This document shows positions 25,711-34,400 of a stretch of 64,000 nt of DNA, piece by piece; within the stretch, counting starts at the first letter, position 1; each line of letters opens with the position of its first letter. Below the pieces are notes generated by a model. The model was given only the letters and a program-made list of their open reading frames with translations. It was not told the DNA's origin and did not search any database. The stretch is from the NCBI RefSeq assembly GCF_001984195.1, contig NZ_MTQN01000006.1:1-64000 (forward strand). The letters are read 5' to 3'. Source of the stretch: Kribbella sp. ALI-6-A (lineage in GTDB: Bacteria; Actinomycetota; Actinomycetes; Propionibacteriales; Kribbellaceae). Position numbers and translations under genes: made by a program.

Positions 25711-26223
25711 ATGACGACTGTCTATGACTTCAGCGCCAAACGGATCGAAGGCAATGAACAGTCTCTTGCCGACTTCCGCGACCAGGTGCTCCTGGTGGTG
25801 AACACGGCGTCGCAGTGCAGCCAGACCCCGCAGTACACGGGCCTGCAGAAGCTCTACAAGAGTTACCGGAAACAAGGATTTTCGGTCCTCGGCTTCCCCT
25901 GCGACCAGTTCGGCCACCAGGAGCCCGGCGACGAGAACGAGATCGCGAATTTCTGCTCGACGATCTATCACGTCACGTTCCCGATGTTCGCCAAGATCGA
26001 CGTGAACGGTTCCAAGACCCTGCCGCTGTACAACTGGCTCAAGCGTGAGGCCGGTGGGCTGCTGGGCGGGCGGATCAAATGGAACTTCACCAAGTTCCTG
26101 ATCGGCCGGGACGGAAACGTGATCGCTCGGTACGCCCCGACCAATCCGCCGGAGAAACTGGCCGACAAGATCGAGGCCGCGCTCGCCGTGCCGGCCCCGA
26201 GCACGCGGGACTCCGGCGACTGA
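25711..26223 (+). CDS. glutathione peroxidase-family thiol peroxidase
   Basis: This 170-aa protein has the family core: peroxidatic Cys36 in NTASQCSQTPQY, the Gln in PCDQFGHQEPG and the Trp in IKWNFTKFLIG, plus FPMFAKIDVNG. A second Cys in FPCDQFG could act as the resolving residue, as in thioredoxin-dependent members. It detoxifies peroxides. It lies 48 bp after lexA on the same strand and may share its transcript, though no SOS box is seen immediately ahead of it. Confidence 0.93.
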   Translation: MTTVYDFSAKRIEGNEQSLADFRDQVLLVVNTASQCSQTPQYTGLQKLYKSYRKQGFSVLGFPCDQFGHQEPGDENEIANFCSTIYHVTFPMFAKIDVNGSKTLPLYNWLKREAGGLLGGRIKWNFTKFLIGRDGNVIARYAPTNPPEKLADKIEAALAVPAPSTRDSGD

Positions 26224-26308
26224 TCAGCCGTCGATGCAGGGGATCGAAGACTCGGTGGATTCGATTCCCTTCGACACCGAACGGCTCAATGTCGCAGGGT
26301 TTGCTGCT

Positions 26309-27280
26309 TCAGCGAACAACTGATTCAGGGTCGATGTCGAGCCGCAGACCTCGCCAGACCGGATGGCGCAGGCGGCCGTCGGCGGCCCAGCCGGAGTAGG
26401 TGACCTCGGCGACCAGCAACGGGTCGAGCCAGTGCGCGGCCCGGCGGTCGCCGCCCGGGATGCTGGAGGCGTCGAACGGCGGCCGGTCGATCTCCAGGCC
26501 GGCCAGTTCGGCGCCGAGCAGGTCGAGCATCGCGAAGTCGAGGCCGGATCCGACCTTGCCGATCAGCACCAACTCGCCACCCGGTTCGTCGTACGCGCCG
26601 CAGTAGAGCGAGCCGATCCGGCCCTGCCGGTTGCCCTCCCCCGGATGCCAGCCGCACAAAATCACGTCGCGGGTCTGGACCGGCTTCACCTTGATCCAGT
26701 CCGCACTGCGCTTGCCCGGCAGGTAGCGCGACTTGCGGCGCTTGGCCACCACGCCTTCCAGCCCGGTCGACGCGGACAGGTCAAGCGCTTGCTCGCCGTC
26801 GTCGTAGGCCGCCGGGACCTCCCAGAACGGATCGCCGATGTCGAGCGACTCCAGCAGCGCGCGGCGGTCGTCATATGTTGCCTCTAGCAAGGACTTTCCG
26901 TCGAACCGGAGCACGTCGAAGACCCGGACCGAGACCGGTACCTGGACGATCAGTTGCGTCAGCTGGCGCGGGTTGCGGACGTGCATGCGGCGTTGCAGCA
27001 GGCCGAACGACGGTGCGCCGTTCTCGTCCAGGGTGACGATCTCACCGTCCAGTACGGCGGGCAGCTGCAGCCCCGGCGCCTCGGCCAGGCCGACCAGCTC
27101 GGGATACCCGGCGGACACGTCGCGGCTGTTGCGCGACCAGAGCCGGCACCCGTCCGCGTCCACCTCGGCGATCACGCGGATGCCGTCCCACTTCAGCTCG
27201 TAGGCCCAGTCGGGTCCGGTCGGCAGCGTGCCGAGCGCGGCCATCATCGGCAGCACCGGCGGACCCCCGGCCGGACTCAT
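26309..27280 (-). CDS. ATP-dependent DNA ligase (LigC-like)
   Basis: This 323-aa protein has the nucleotidyl-transferase core with the AMP-accepting Lys in YELKWDGIRV, motif III-like DGEIVTLDENG, motif IV LEGVVAKRRKSRYLPGKR and motif V WIKVKP, followed by an OB-fold. Actinobacteria have such short ligases besides NAD-dependent LigA; they act in repair and end joining. The start ATG overlaps the dinG stop (27277-27280), so it is translated with the helicase, which suggests a joint repair role. Confidence 0.92.
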   Translation of the reverse strand: MSPAGGPPVLPMMAALGTLPTGPDWAYELKWDGIRVIAEVDADGCRLWSRNSRDVSAGYPELVGLAEAPGLQLPAVLDGEIVTLDENGAPSFGLLQRRMHVRNPRQLTQLIVQVPVSVRVFDVLRFDGKSLLEATYDDRRALLESLDIGDPFWEVPAAYDDGEQALDLSASTGLEGVVAKRRKSRYLPGKRSADWIKVKPVQTRDVILCGWHPGEGNRQGRIGSLYCGAYDEPGGELVLIGKVGSGLDFAMLDLLGAELAGLEIDRPPFDASSIPGGDRRAAHWLDPLLVAEVTYSGWAADGRLRHPVWRGLRLDIDPESVVR

Positions 27281-29268
27281 GAGTCCTGCAGTCGCTTCAA
27301 CGCACCGAGCACCTTCTCACGATCGGCCGTCGGCCACATCGGTGGCAAGGAGGCGCGCAGGAACCCGCCGTACCGGGCGGTGACGATCCGGGGGTCGAGC
27401 ACCGCGACGACCCCGCGGTCACTGGTCCGGCGGATCAGCCGACCGGTGCCCTGGGCAAGCAACAGGGCGGCGTGCGTGGCGGCGACGGCCATGAATCCGT
27501 TGCCGCCGGCCTCGTCCACAGCACGCTGACGGGCCGCCATCAGCGGCTCGTCCGGGCGTGGGAACGGGATTCTGTCGATGATCACCAGATTGCAGGTCGA
27601 GCCGGGCACGTCGAGGCCCTGCCACAGCGACAGCGTGCCGAACAGCGACGTCTCGGGGTCCTCGATGAACTCCCGGGACAGCTCGTTGAGGTGTGCGTCG
27701 CCCTGGCAGAGGATCTTCAGGTCGGTCGCCTCGCGAACCGCCGCGGTCGCCGCCTCGGCCGCGCGGCGCGACGAGAACAGCCCGAGCGTGCGCCCTCCGG
27801 CGGCGGTGACCAGGTCGACGATCTCCTCGAACTGCTTCGGTCCGAGCCCGTCGCGGTGCGGCGGCGGCAGGTGTTTGGCGACGTACAGGATCGCCTGCTT
27901 CTCGTACTCGAACGGGGAACCGACGTCGAGCCCGCGCCACGGCAGCGGACCGGTGTCGGACTCGTCGTCGAGCTCCGGCATCTCGTCGCCGTCGGCCAGC
28001 TTGTCGGCCGGGCGCAGACCGACCTGCCGGGCGATCGCGTCGAAATCGCCGCCGAGCGTGAGCGTCGCCGAGGTCAGGATGGCGGTGCGGTCCTTCAGCA
28101 CCAGCTCGCGCAGCAGACCGGCCACGGTGAGCGGCGCGATCCGCAGCTCCTTGCCGAAGCGGTCGCGGTCGATCAGCCAGACGACGTCCAGGTCGTTCAG
28201 CGCGGCGACGCGTTCGGCGACGTCGAAGATCTCCTTCACCGCGCCCTTGGCCTGCCGCTTCGCGCCGTCGGGGTCGTCGTCCTTGTCGTCGGACTTCTTG
28301 CCGAGGTCGGAGTAGACGCCGCGGGCCGCGTCGCGAACCATCGCCGCCGCTTCCAAGACGGCGCCGTGCGCGGCTTCGATCCGGCCCTCACGAGTCTGGT
28401 CGAGCGCGGCGCGCAGCGCGTCGGAGGCGTCGATCAGGTCGTCGGCGTGGTCGTCGTCGACGAACCGCCGGGCCCGCTTCGCCGCCCGCTCGACCATCTG
28501 CGGGGACAGCTCGTCGCCGGCCGCGCCGGTCACCCGGGCGGGCAGCTCGTGCGCCTCGTCGACGATCACCACGTCGTGCTCGGGCAGCACGGTCCGGTTC
28601 TCGAACGCGTCGATCGACAGCAGCGCGTGGTTGGTGATCACGATGTCGGCCTTGCGCGCCTCTTCCTTGGCCCGCTCGGCGAAGCACTCCTCGCCGTACG
28701 GGCACTTCTGCGCGCCGAGGCACTCGCGGGCAGCGATCGCGACCTGCTGCCAGGCCTGGTACTGGTGGGAGGGCGCGTGGTCGCGATCGCCGGCCTCGCC
28801 GTCGAGCAGCTGCTGCTCGGCCCACTCGCGCAGCTCGACCACCTGCTGGCCGATCGGGCCGGACGGCGGGACGTCGACCAGCATGCCGTCGTCGTCCGGC
28901 GCGCCTTCGCGAATGCGGTGCAGGCAGGCGTAGTTGTTGCGGCCCTTCTGGATCGCGTACGTCGGCCGGCGCGGGAGCAGCTTCTCGGTGGCGTCGAGCA
29001 GCGCGGGCACGTCGCGGTCGACGAGCTGCGACTGGAGCGCGAGCGTCGCGGTCGACACCACGACGCGGCGGTTCTCCACCGCGTGCACCAGCGCGGGCAC
29101 GAGGTAGCCGAGCGACTTGCCGGTGCCCGTTCCCGCCTGGATCAGCAGGTGGGACCCGTCGTGCATGGCCTCGTTCACCGCCTCGGCCATCGCGACCTGC
29201 CCTGGCCGGGTCTGCCCGTTCACCCCGGAGACCGCGGCCTCCAGCAACTCGTGCACATCAACACCCAC
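27277..29268 (-). CDS. dinG: DinG/XPD-type ATP-dependent helicase
   Basis: This 663-aa superfamily 2 helicase has Walker A IQAGTGTGKSLGYLVPAL, the DEAH box VIVDEAHELPAR and motif VI QGTGRLIRRTSDRG. Cysteines at CLHRIREG, CLGAQKCPYGEECF resemble the iron-sulfur cluster ligands of the XPD/DinG group. These enzymes unwind 5' to 3' and remove R-loops or D-loops. It heads a two-gene unit with the ligase. The start is a GTG/ATG-type codon at 29268 (GTGGGTGTTGATGTGC); a later ATG is not ruled out. Confidence 0.93.
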   Translation of the reverse strand: MGVDVHELLEAAVSGVNGQTRPGQVAMAEAVNEAMHDGSHLLIQAGTGTGKSLGYLVPALVHAVENRRVVVSTATLALQSQLVDRDVPALLDATEKLLPRRPTYAIQKGRNNYACLHRIREGAPDDDGMLVDVPPSGPIGQQVVELREWAEQQLLDGEAGDRDHAPSHQYQAWQQVAIAARECLGAQKCPYGEECFAERAKEEARKADIVITNHALLSIDAFENRTVLPEHDVVIVDEAHELPARVTGAAGDELSPQMVERAAKRARRFVDDDHADDLIDASDALRAALDQTREGRIEAAHGAVLEAAAMVRDAARGVYSDLGKKSDDKDDDPDGAKRQAKGAVKEIFDVAERVAALNDLDVVWLIDRDRFGKELRIAPLTVAGLLRELVLKDRTAILTSATLTLGGDFDAIARQVGLRPADKLADGDEMPELDDESDTGPLPWRGLDVGSPFEYEKQAILYVAKHLPPPHRDGLGPKQFEEIVDLVTAAGGRTLGLFSSRRAAEAATAAVREATDLKILCQGDAHLNELSREFIEDPETSLFGTLSLWQGLDVPGSTCNLVIIDRIPFPRPDEPLMAARQRAVDEAGGNGFMAVAATHAALLLAQGTGRLIRRTSDRGVVAVLDPRIVTARYGGFLRASLPPMWPTADREKVLGALKRLQDS

Positions 29269-29524
29269 CGCAACACCCTAGCCGGGGTCGCGGACAGATT
29301 TCGCCATCGGTGTGGAGGGCTGTGGACGAGGGAGAAGGACGGGAGCTGCCACCGCAGGTGGGCGGCGATGCGGCCGGAGAGGCCGCGGGGGCTGAGGTCC
29401 GCTGCGGCCGGAAAAGACTTGGAGTGGGTCACAGGATGGTGGGGCTAGGGCTGGCGGACCCAGGCAATGAGCTGGCGGCGGAGGCGGCGGAGCAGCAGGA
29501 GTCCGGGCACGACCTCCGCCGGGC

Positions 29525-29742
29525 GGTCGAGGGGCGGCGCGGAGAGCGGTCGCGGACCTGCGCCGGGGGGTCGAGGGGCGGCGCGGAGAGCGGTCGCGGA
29601 CCTGCGCCGGGCGGTCGAGGGGCGGCGCGGAGAGCGGTCGCGGACCTGCGCCGGGGGCGCGAGGGGCGGCGCGGAGAGCGGTCGCGGACCTGCGCCGGGG
29701 GGTCGAGGGCGGCGCGGAGAGCGGTCGCGGACCTGCGCCGGC
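29525..29742. repeat. five tandem copies of a 44-bp unit
   Basis: The unit GGTCGAGGGGCGGCGCGGAG followed by AGCGGTCGCGGACCTGCGCCGGG repeats head to tail with a period of 44 bp. Starts are near 29525, 29569, 29613, 29657 and 29701, the last unit one base shorter. Each copy holds the small palindrome GGTC-GCG-GACC. The fourth copy has GCGCGAGG in place of GGTCGAGG. Since 44 is not a multiple of 3, it is not a protein repeat. It fills the gap between dinG and secDF (29269-29810), where I see no gene. Confidence 0.85.
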
Positions 29743-29810
29743 ACGATCCCGCGCCGGTCCGAGCTCGGCGTGGACCTGACGCCCGAGCAAACTGGCCGCG
29801 CCCGGCATGA

Positions 29811-29841
29811 CACCGCCCCCGGCGGGATGCCGGGGGCGGTG
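29811..29841 (-). terminator. secDF terminator
   Basis: A perfect 13-bp inverted repeat (CACCGCCCCCGGC and complement) with a 5-nt loop lies about 54 bp after the secDF stop and before the tandem repeats. Confidence 0.75.
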
Positions 29842-29894
29842 GAGGCGACCTCGCGCGGCTCGGGCTCGTGGCCGGCGGCGCGGCGCATCGTGGG

Positions 29895-32192
29895 TCAGAC
29901 GACGGCGCCGCGGTCTGGTTCGGTGTCTCGGTCTCGCTGGACTCGCTTGGGGCGAGGCGGCGGGGCCGGGAAGCGCTTTTCGAGTTCGACCAGGAGGGGG
30001 GCGGCGGTGAGGTTGGAGGAGTAGGTGCCGACCAGGATGCCCAGCAGGAGGGCGAGGGCGAAGTCGGCCAGGGAGTCGCCGCCGAGGAAGAGCAGGGCGG
30101 CGAGGATGAACAACGTCGAGATACCGGTGTTGATGGTTCTGGGCAGGACGTTGACGATCGCGGTGTCGACGACCGGGCCGAGCGCTTCGGTGGAGCGGGC
30201 GTTGCGGGTCTCCCGGATCCGGTCGAAGACGACGACCGAGTCGTTCACCGTGTAACCGATGATCGTCAGCATCGCGGCCAGGAAGATGCCGTCGACGGGT
30301 TTGCCGGTCCAGGCGAAGACGCCGACGACGACCGCGACGTTCTGCAGCAGCGCGAGCACGGCGCCCGCGCCGAACGTCCAGCGGAACCGCGCGGCCAGGT
30401 AGATCAGCTGGGCCAGCAACGCCACCCCGAGAGCGATCAGCGCCTTGTTGCGCAGCTCGCTACCGAGCGACGGGCCGATGTTCTCGTTGCGGATCAGCTC
30501 GGTCCCGCCGCCGATCCGGGAGATCGACTCGCGGATCTTCTCCGCCTCGTCGTTGCTGATGGTCACCGTCCGCACGGTGATGTCGTCGGTGCCGGACGCC
30601 TGGACGACGGCGTTCGGGTAGCCGGCCTCGGCGACCGCCGCGCGGGCCTGGTCGGGCGTGATCTGCTGAGCCGTGCTGACCTCCAGCAGCCGCCCGCCGG
30701 TGAACTCGATGCCGAGGTTCAGCCCGCGGATCGCCACGCCGGCGACGCTCACGATGATCGCGGCCACGGTGATCAGCAGCCACCGGCGGCTGTGCTTCAT
30801 CAGCGCCGGCCGTTTCGCCTCCAGCCAGGTGCGGACCCGGCCGTGCCCGGCGATGCCGCTCAGTGCGGGCCGGTCCAGCACGAATTTGCGCGACACCACG
30901 AACTCCGCGAACACCCGGGTGACGACCAGCGCCGACAGCATCGAGGCGATCACACCGATGCTCAGCGTGACACCGAAGCCACGCACCGGTCCGGCGGCCA
31001 GGAAGAACAGCAGGCCTGCCGCGAGCAGCGTGGTGATGTTGGAGTCCGCGATCGCCGACAGCGCGTTCTGGAAACCGCTGCGCAACGAGCGCCGCAGTCC
31101 GTCGGTGCGACCGCCGATGTAGTCCTCGCGAGCCCGTTCGAAGACCAGGACGTTCGCGTCGACGGCCATACCGATCGCGAGCACGAAGCCCGCCAGGCCG
31201 GGCAGGGTCAGGGTGGCGCCGATCGCCGTCAGCGCGGCGTACGACATGCCGGCGTAGGTGATCAGGCCGATGACGGCCATCAGGCCGACCAGCCGGTAGA
31301 CCACGACGATGAACAGGGCGGTCAGCGTGACGCCGATGATGCCGGCCAGCGCGCTGGCCTGGATCGCGTCCTTGCCGAGCGAGGGCCCGACGGTCCGCTG
31401 GTCGATCACCTCGACCGGCAGCGGCAGCGCGCCACCGGAGATCAGCGCGGACAGGTCCTTGGCCTCTTCCTCGCCGAAGTTGCCGGTGATCGTGCTGTTG
31501 TTCTCGGGCAGGCCGATGTTGCACAGCTGGTTGCCGCCGGTCGGGTCGACCTGCGGCGCGGTGAGCACCTCGTTGTCGAGCACGATCGCGATCAGACGCC
31601 CCGGCGTACCGACCGGCTGGCAGGCGGCCTTGCCGGTGATCTGGGACCAGATCTTGCCGCCGCCGTCCTTGAAGTTCAGCTGGACGATCCACCCGGCGGC
31701 GACCTGGTTCGGGTCGAGCACCGCCTCGGCGCCGCCGACCTTCTCACCGGTCATCGCCGGCTTGGCCAGCTTCAGCACACCGCCGTCCTGGCTCGGCAGG
31801 TAGAGGTCTCCGGCCGCGGGCTTGGCCGGCTTCTCCGCGACCTGCTCGAGCACCTCGTGGAAGCTCAGCTGCGCGGTCTTGCCGATCACCGCGGCGGCCT
31901 CGCGCGGGTCCTGGACGCCGGGCAACTCGACGATGATCCGCCGCTCGCCCTGCCGGGTCACGCTCGGCTCGGACACCCCGAGGGCGTCGATCCGCCGGCG
32001 CAGTACCTCCAGCGCCTTGTCGGTGTTCTCCGCGTTCGCCTTGGCCGTCGGGGAGTCGCTCGTCTCCAGCAGGATCTGCGTGCCACCTCGCAGGTCCAGG
32101 CCGAGCTCCGGCTTCGCGGTCAGGACGGTGTACGTCGACGCCGCGAGAACAAGGAACGCGAACAGCGCGCGGACCAGGGACGACCGGTTCAC
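29895..32192 (-). CDS. secDF: fused protein translocase subunit SecDF
   Basis: This 765-aa protein joins SecD (about 1-450) and SecF (about 480-750), each with six membrane segments. SecD motifs seen are LGLDLRGGTQILLE, TVGPSLGKDAI and GMAVDANVLVFER. SecF motifs are GLNLGIEFTGG, GPSLGSELRNKAL and MLTIIGYTVNDSVVVFDRIRE. It uses the proton gradient to help late steps of Sec export. The GTG at 32192 follows CGGAGG; the open frame upstream is not coding in character. Streptomyces often have an extra fused SecDF besides separate SecD and SecF, so this may be a second copy. It stands alone, not with yajC or ruvB. Confidence 0.95.
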   Translation of the reverse strand: MNRSSLVRALFAFLVLAASTYTVLTAKPELGLDLRGGTQILLETSDSPTAKANAENTDKALEVLRRRIDALGVSEPSVTRQGERRIIVELPGVQDPREAAAVIGKTAQLSFHEVLEQVAEKPAKPAAGDLYLPSQDGGVLKLAKPAMTGEKVGGAEAVLDPNQVAAGWIVQLNFKDGGGKIWSQITGKAACQPVGTPGRLIAIVLDNEVLTAPQVDPTGGNQLCNIGLPENNSTITGNFGEEEAKDLSALISGGALPLPVEVIDQRTVGPSLGKDAIQASALAGIIGVTLTALFIVVVYRLVGLMAVIGLITYAGMSYAALTAIGATLTLPGLAGFVLAIGMAVDANVLVFERAREDYIGGRTDGLRRSLRSGFQNALSAIADSNITTLLAAGLLFFLAAGPVRGFGVTLSIGVIASMLSALVVTRVFAEFVVSRKFVLDRPALSGIAGHGRVRTWLEAKRPALMKHSRRWLLITVAAIIVSVAGVAIRGLNLGIEFTGGRLLEVSTAQQITPDQARAAVAEAGYPNAVVQASGTDDITVRTVTISNDEAEKIRESISRIGGGTELIRNENIGPSLGSELRNKALIALGVALLAQLIYLAARFRWTFGAGAVLALLQNVAVVVGVFAWTGKPVDGIFLAAMLTIIGYTVNDSVVVFDRIRETRNARSTEALGPVVDTAIVNVLPRTINTGISTLFILAALLFLGGDSLADFALALLLGILVGTYSSNLTAAPLLVELEKRFPAPPPRPKRVQRDRDTEPDRGAVV

Positions 32193-32493
32193 TACAAGCC
32201 TCCGGGAGATGGGCACCCGGGGTACGGGTGTCGTGACGCAGTGCAGACCACGAGCGTCGTGGAACGCACAGTGTACGGAGACCGGCAAGTCACCGGCCAG
32301 AAAACATCGAGACCCGATCAAACGTTCGGCTGGACGGCAGCGCAGTGCCATGGCATCAGCGAGCACCAGAACTGATTGACGCCTCAGCTGAGTTCGCCCT
32401 AACTTCTCCTCTCACTCGCTCCGTGACCACGTCAGGACCGAGTGTGATCACCCCTCCGCCCGGTGGGTGACCGAGTTCCCCGAGGAGGAACAC
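32193..32493. other. intergenic region between divergent secDF and subtilase genes
   Basis: This divergent 301-bp region must hold promoters for both genes. I found the two ribosome sites (CGGAGG for secDF, GAGGAGG for the subtilase) but no convincing -10/-35 pair, operator or RNA element. Confidence 0.5.
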
Positions 32494-33675
32494 GTGCGTC
32501 GAATCCGCCTTGCCCTGACCGCTGCCGTCGTGCCGGCGATCGTTCTCACCACCGCCGGCCCGGCCGGTGCCGCTCCGGCTCCCGACCCCGGTGACCGGAT
32601 CATCCTCGTCCAGCGTGCCGCCGCCTCCCCCGGCGTCAGCGCGGTGAAGGACACCTACATCGTCGAGCTCAAGCAGGGCGTCAAGCTGAAGAGCTCGCTC
32701 GGCATCAAGCCGACCCGGCAGTACAGCAGCGCGGTCAACGGCTTCACCGCCAAGCTCACCGCGGCGCAGCTGGCGGCCCTGCAGAAGAGCCCGGAGGTGG
32801 TCGCCATCTCCGAGGACGTGTACGTCGAGAACGTGCTCGACACCACCCAGACCAACCCGCCGTCGTGGGGCATCGACCGGATCGACCAGCGCAACCTGCC
32901 GCTGTCGCGGTCCTACACCTACACCCGGACCGGGACCGGCGTGCACGCCTACATCATCGACTCCGGCGTCGACCCGAGTCACCCGAACTTCGGCGGCCGG
33001 GCGACCTTCGACTTCAACGGCCTGGACAGCAACAACACCGACTGCAACGGGCACGGCACGCACGTCGCCGGCACCATCGGCTCCACGTCGTACGGCGTGG
33101 CCAAGAACGTCCGGCTGCACGGCGTCAAGTGGCTGAACTGCAGCGGCGGCGGCACGGCGTCCGCCGCGATCGCCGCCGTCGACTGGGTCACCCGCAACGC
33201 GGTCAAGCCGGCCGTGGCCAACACCTCGTGGAACTTCCAGGCCAACACCACGCTGGAGAACTCGCTGCGCCGGATGATCAGCTCCGGCGTCTTCCTGGCC
33301 ACCTCGGCCGGCAACACCGGCGCGAACTCCTGCCACCTGCTGCCGCGCAAGATCGAGACCGCCCTGGTCACCGCGGCCAGCACCAGCACCGACGCGCGGG
33401 CGTCGTACTCGAGCACGGGGTCCTGCGTCGACGTGTACGCACCGGGCTCGGCGATCGTGTCCACGCTGCCGGGCAACACCACCGGCTCCTACAACGGCAC
33501 CTCGATGGCCACGCCGCACGTCGCCGGCGTCGCCGCGCTCTACCTGCAGACCAGCCCCGCGGCCACCCCGGCCACGGTGAAGTCCTACATCGAGAACTCC
33601 GCGACGCCGAACGTCGTCAGCGGAGGCACCACCGGCGGAACGGTGAACCGCCTGCTGTTCTCGAACGGCCTGTAG
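32494..33675 (+). CDS. secreted subtilisin-like serine protease (S8)
   Basis: This 393-aa protein has a signal peptide (VRRIRLALTAAVVPAIVLTT), an inhibitor I9 propeptide (YIVELKQGVK, then VNGFTAKL and VVAISEDVYVE) and a proteinase K-type S8 domain. The catalytic triad is Asp in AYIIDSGVD, His in NGHGTHVAGT and Ser in GTSMATPHVAG; the oxyanion Asn lies in TSAGNTGANSC. The GTG at 32494 has GAGGAGG at good spacing. It is an extracellular protease of the degradative set in this window (with the M6 protease at 35761). Confidence 0.96.
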   Translation: MRRIRLALTAAVVPAIVLTTAGPAGAAPAPDPGDRIILVQRAAASPGVSAVKDTYIVELKQGVKLKSSLGIKPTRQYSSAVNGFTAKLTAAQLAALQKSPEVVAISEDVYVENVLDTTQTNPPSWGIDRIDQRNLPLSRSYTYTRTGTGVHAYIIDSGVDPSHPNFGGRATFDFNGLDSNNTDCNGHGTHVAGTIGSTSYGVAKNVRLHGVKWLNCSGGGTASAAIAAVDWVTRNAVKPAVANTSWNFQANTTLENSLRRMISSGVFLATSAGNTGANSCHLLPRKIETALVTAASTSTDARASYSSTGSCVDVYAPGSAIVSTLPGNTTGSYNGTSMATPHVAGVAALYLQTSPAATPATVKSYIENSATPNVVSGGTTGGTVNRLLFSNGL

Positions 33676-33690
33676 AAACCCACTGAGTCA

Positions 33691-33729
33691 GCCGCCGTAC
33701 CGGACTTCCACCAGAGCCGGTACGGCGGC
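33691..33729. terminator. bidirectional terminator between subtilase and response regulator
   Basis: A perfect 13-bp inverted repeat (GCCGCCGTACCGG and complement) with a 13-nt loop lies between two convergent stop codons (33675 and 33738). Confidence 0.75.
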
Positions 33730-33737
33730 CTCAGGCG

Positions 33738-34400
33738 TCAGGCGCCGTCGTCGATGCCGTTCTCGATCGCGTAGCGGACCAGCTCGGCCCGGTTGTGCAA
33801 CTGCAGCTTGCGCAGCGTGTTCTGCACGTGGTTCTCCACCGTCCGGTGCGACAGCACGAGCCGGGTCGCGATCTGCTTGGCGGTCAGCCCTCGCGCGACC
33901 AGGCGCAACACCTCGGTCTCCCGCTCGGTCAGCTGCGGAACCTCCGGACCGGCCCCGAGCCGCCGGTACTCCCCCAGCAGCAACCCGGCCAGCCCGGCCG
34001 AGAACACCGCGTCCCCTTCCGCAGTACGCCGTACCGCCGCGTCGAACTCGTCCAGGGACGCCGACTTCACCAGATAGCCAGAGGCGCCGTTCTTCACCGC
34101 AGCCAGTACGTCGCTCTGCTCGGCGCTGGCCGACAGCACCAGCACCCGGGTGTCCGGCAGCGCGTTGGTGATCTCCCGCGTCGCATCCACCCCCGAGCCG
34201 TCGCCGAGCTGCAGATCCATCACCACCACGTCGGGCCGGGTCGCCAGCGCGATCCGAACTCCACCGGCCACGTCGGAGGCCGTCGCGCACACGTCGTACC
34301 CGCGGCTCTCCAGATCGCGGGCGACGCCCTCGCGCCACATCGGGTGGTCATCGACGATCATCACGCGGGTACTCAAGATCTCGTCACCGTCATCTCCCAC
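33738..34400 (-). CDS. LuxR-family (NarL/FixJ) response regulator
   Basis: This 220-aa protein has a receiver domain (VMIVDDHPMWREGVARDL, phospho-acceptor Asp in DVVVMDLQLGDGSG, Lys in YLVKSASLDEF) and a C-terminal LuxR helix-turn-helix (LTERETEVLRLVARGLTAKQ, then LSHRTVENHVQN). It is the output partner of the kinase encoded just upstream, whose gene it overlaps. The start is uncertain: a GTG at 34400 follows AAGGAA, while TTG at 34376 overlaps the kinase stop as TTGA. Confidence 0.93.
   Translation of the reverse strand: MGDDGDEILSTRVMIVDDHPMWREGVARDLESRGYDVCATASDVAGGVRIALATRPDVVVMDLQLGDGSGVDATREITNALPDTRVLVLSASAEQSDVLAAVKNGASGYLVKSASLDEFDAAVRRTAEGDAVFSAGLAGLLLGEYRRLGAGPEVPQLTERETEVLRLVARGLTAKQIATRLVLSHRTVENHVQNTLRKLQLHNRAELVRYAIENGIDDGA

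Noticed and set aside
29525..29742. Possible CRISPR array
   Set aside because: The repeats are directly adjacent with no unique spacers, and there are no cas genes.
29278..29888. Pro/Arg-rich open frames across the tandem repeat region on both strands
   Set aside because: They are by-products of the 44-bp GC-rich repeat, which shifts frame at each copy, with no start signal or family resemblance.
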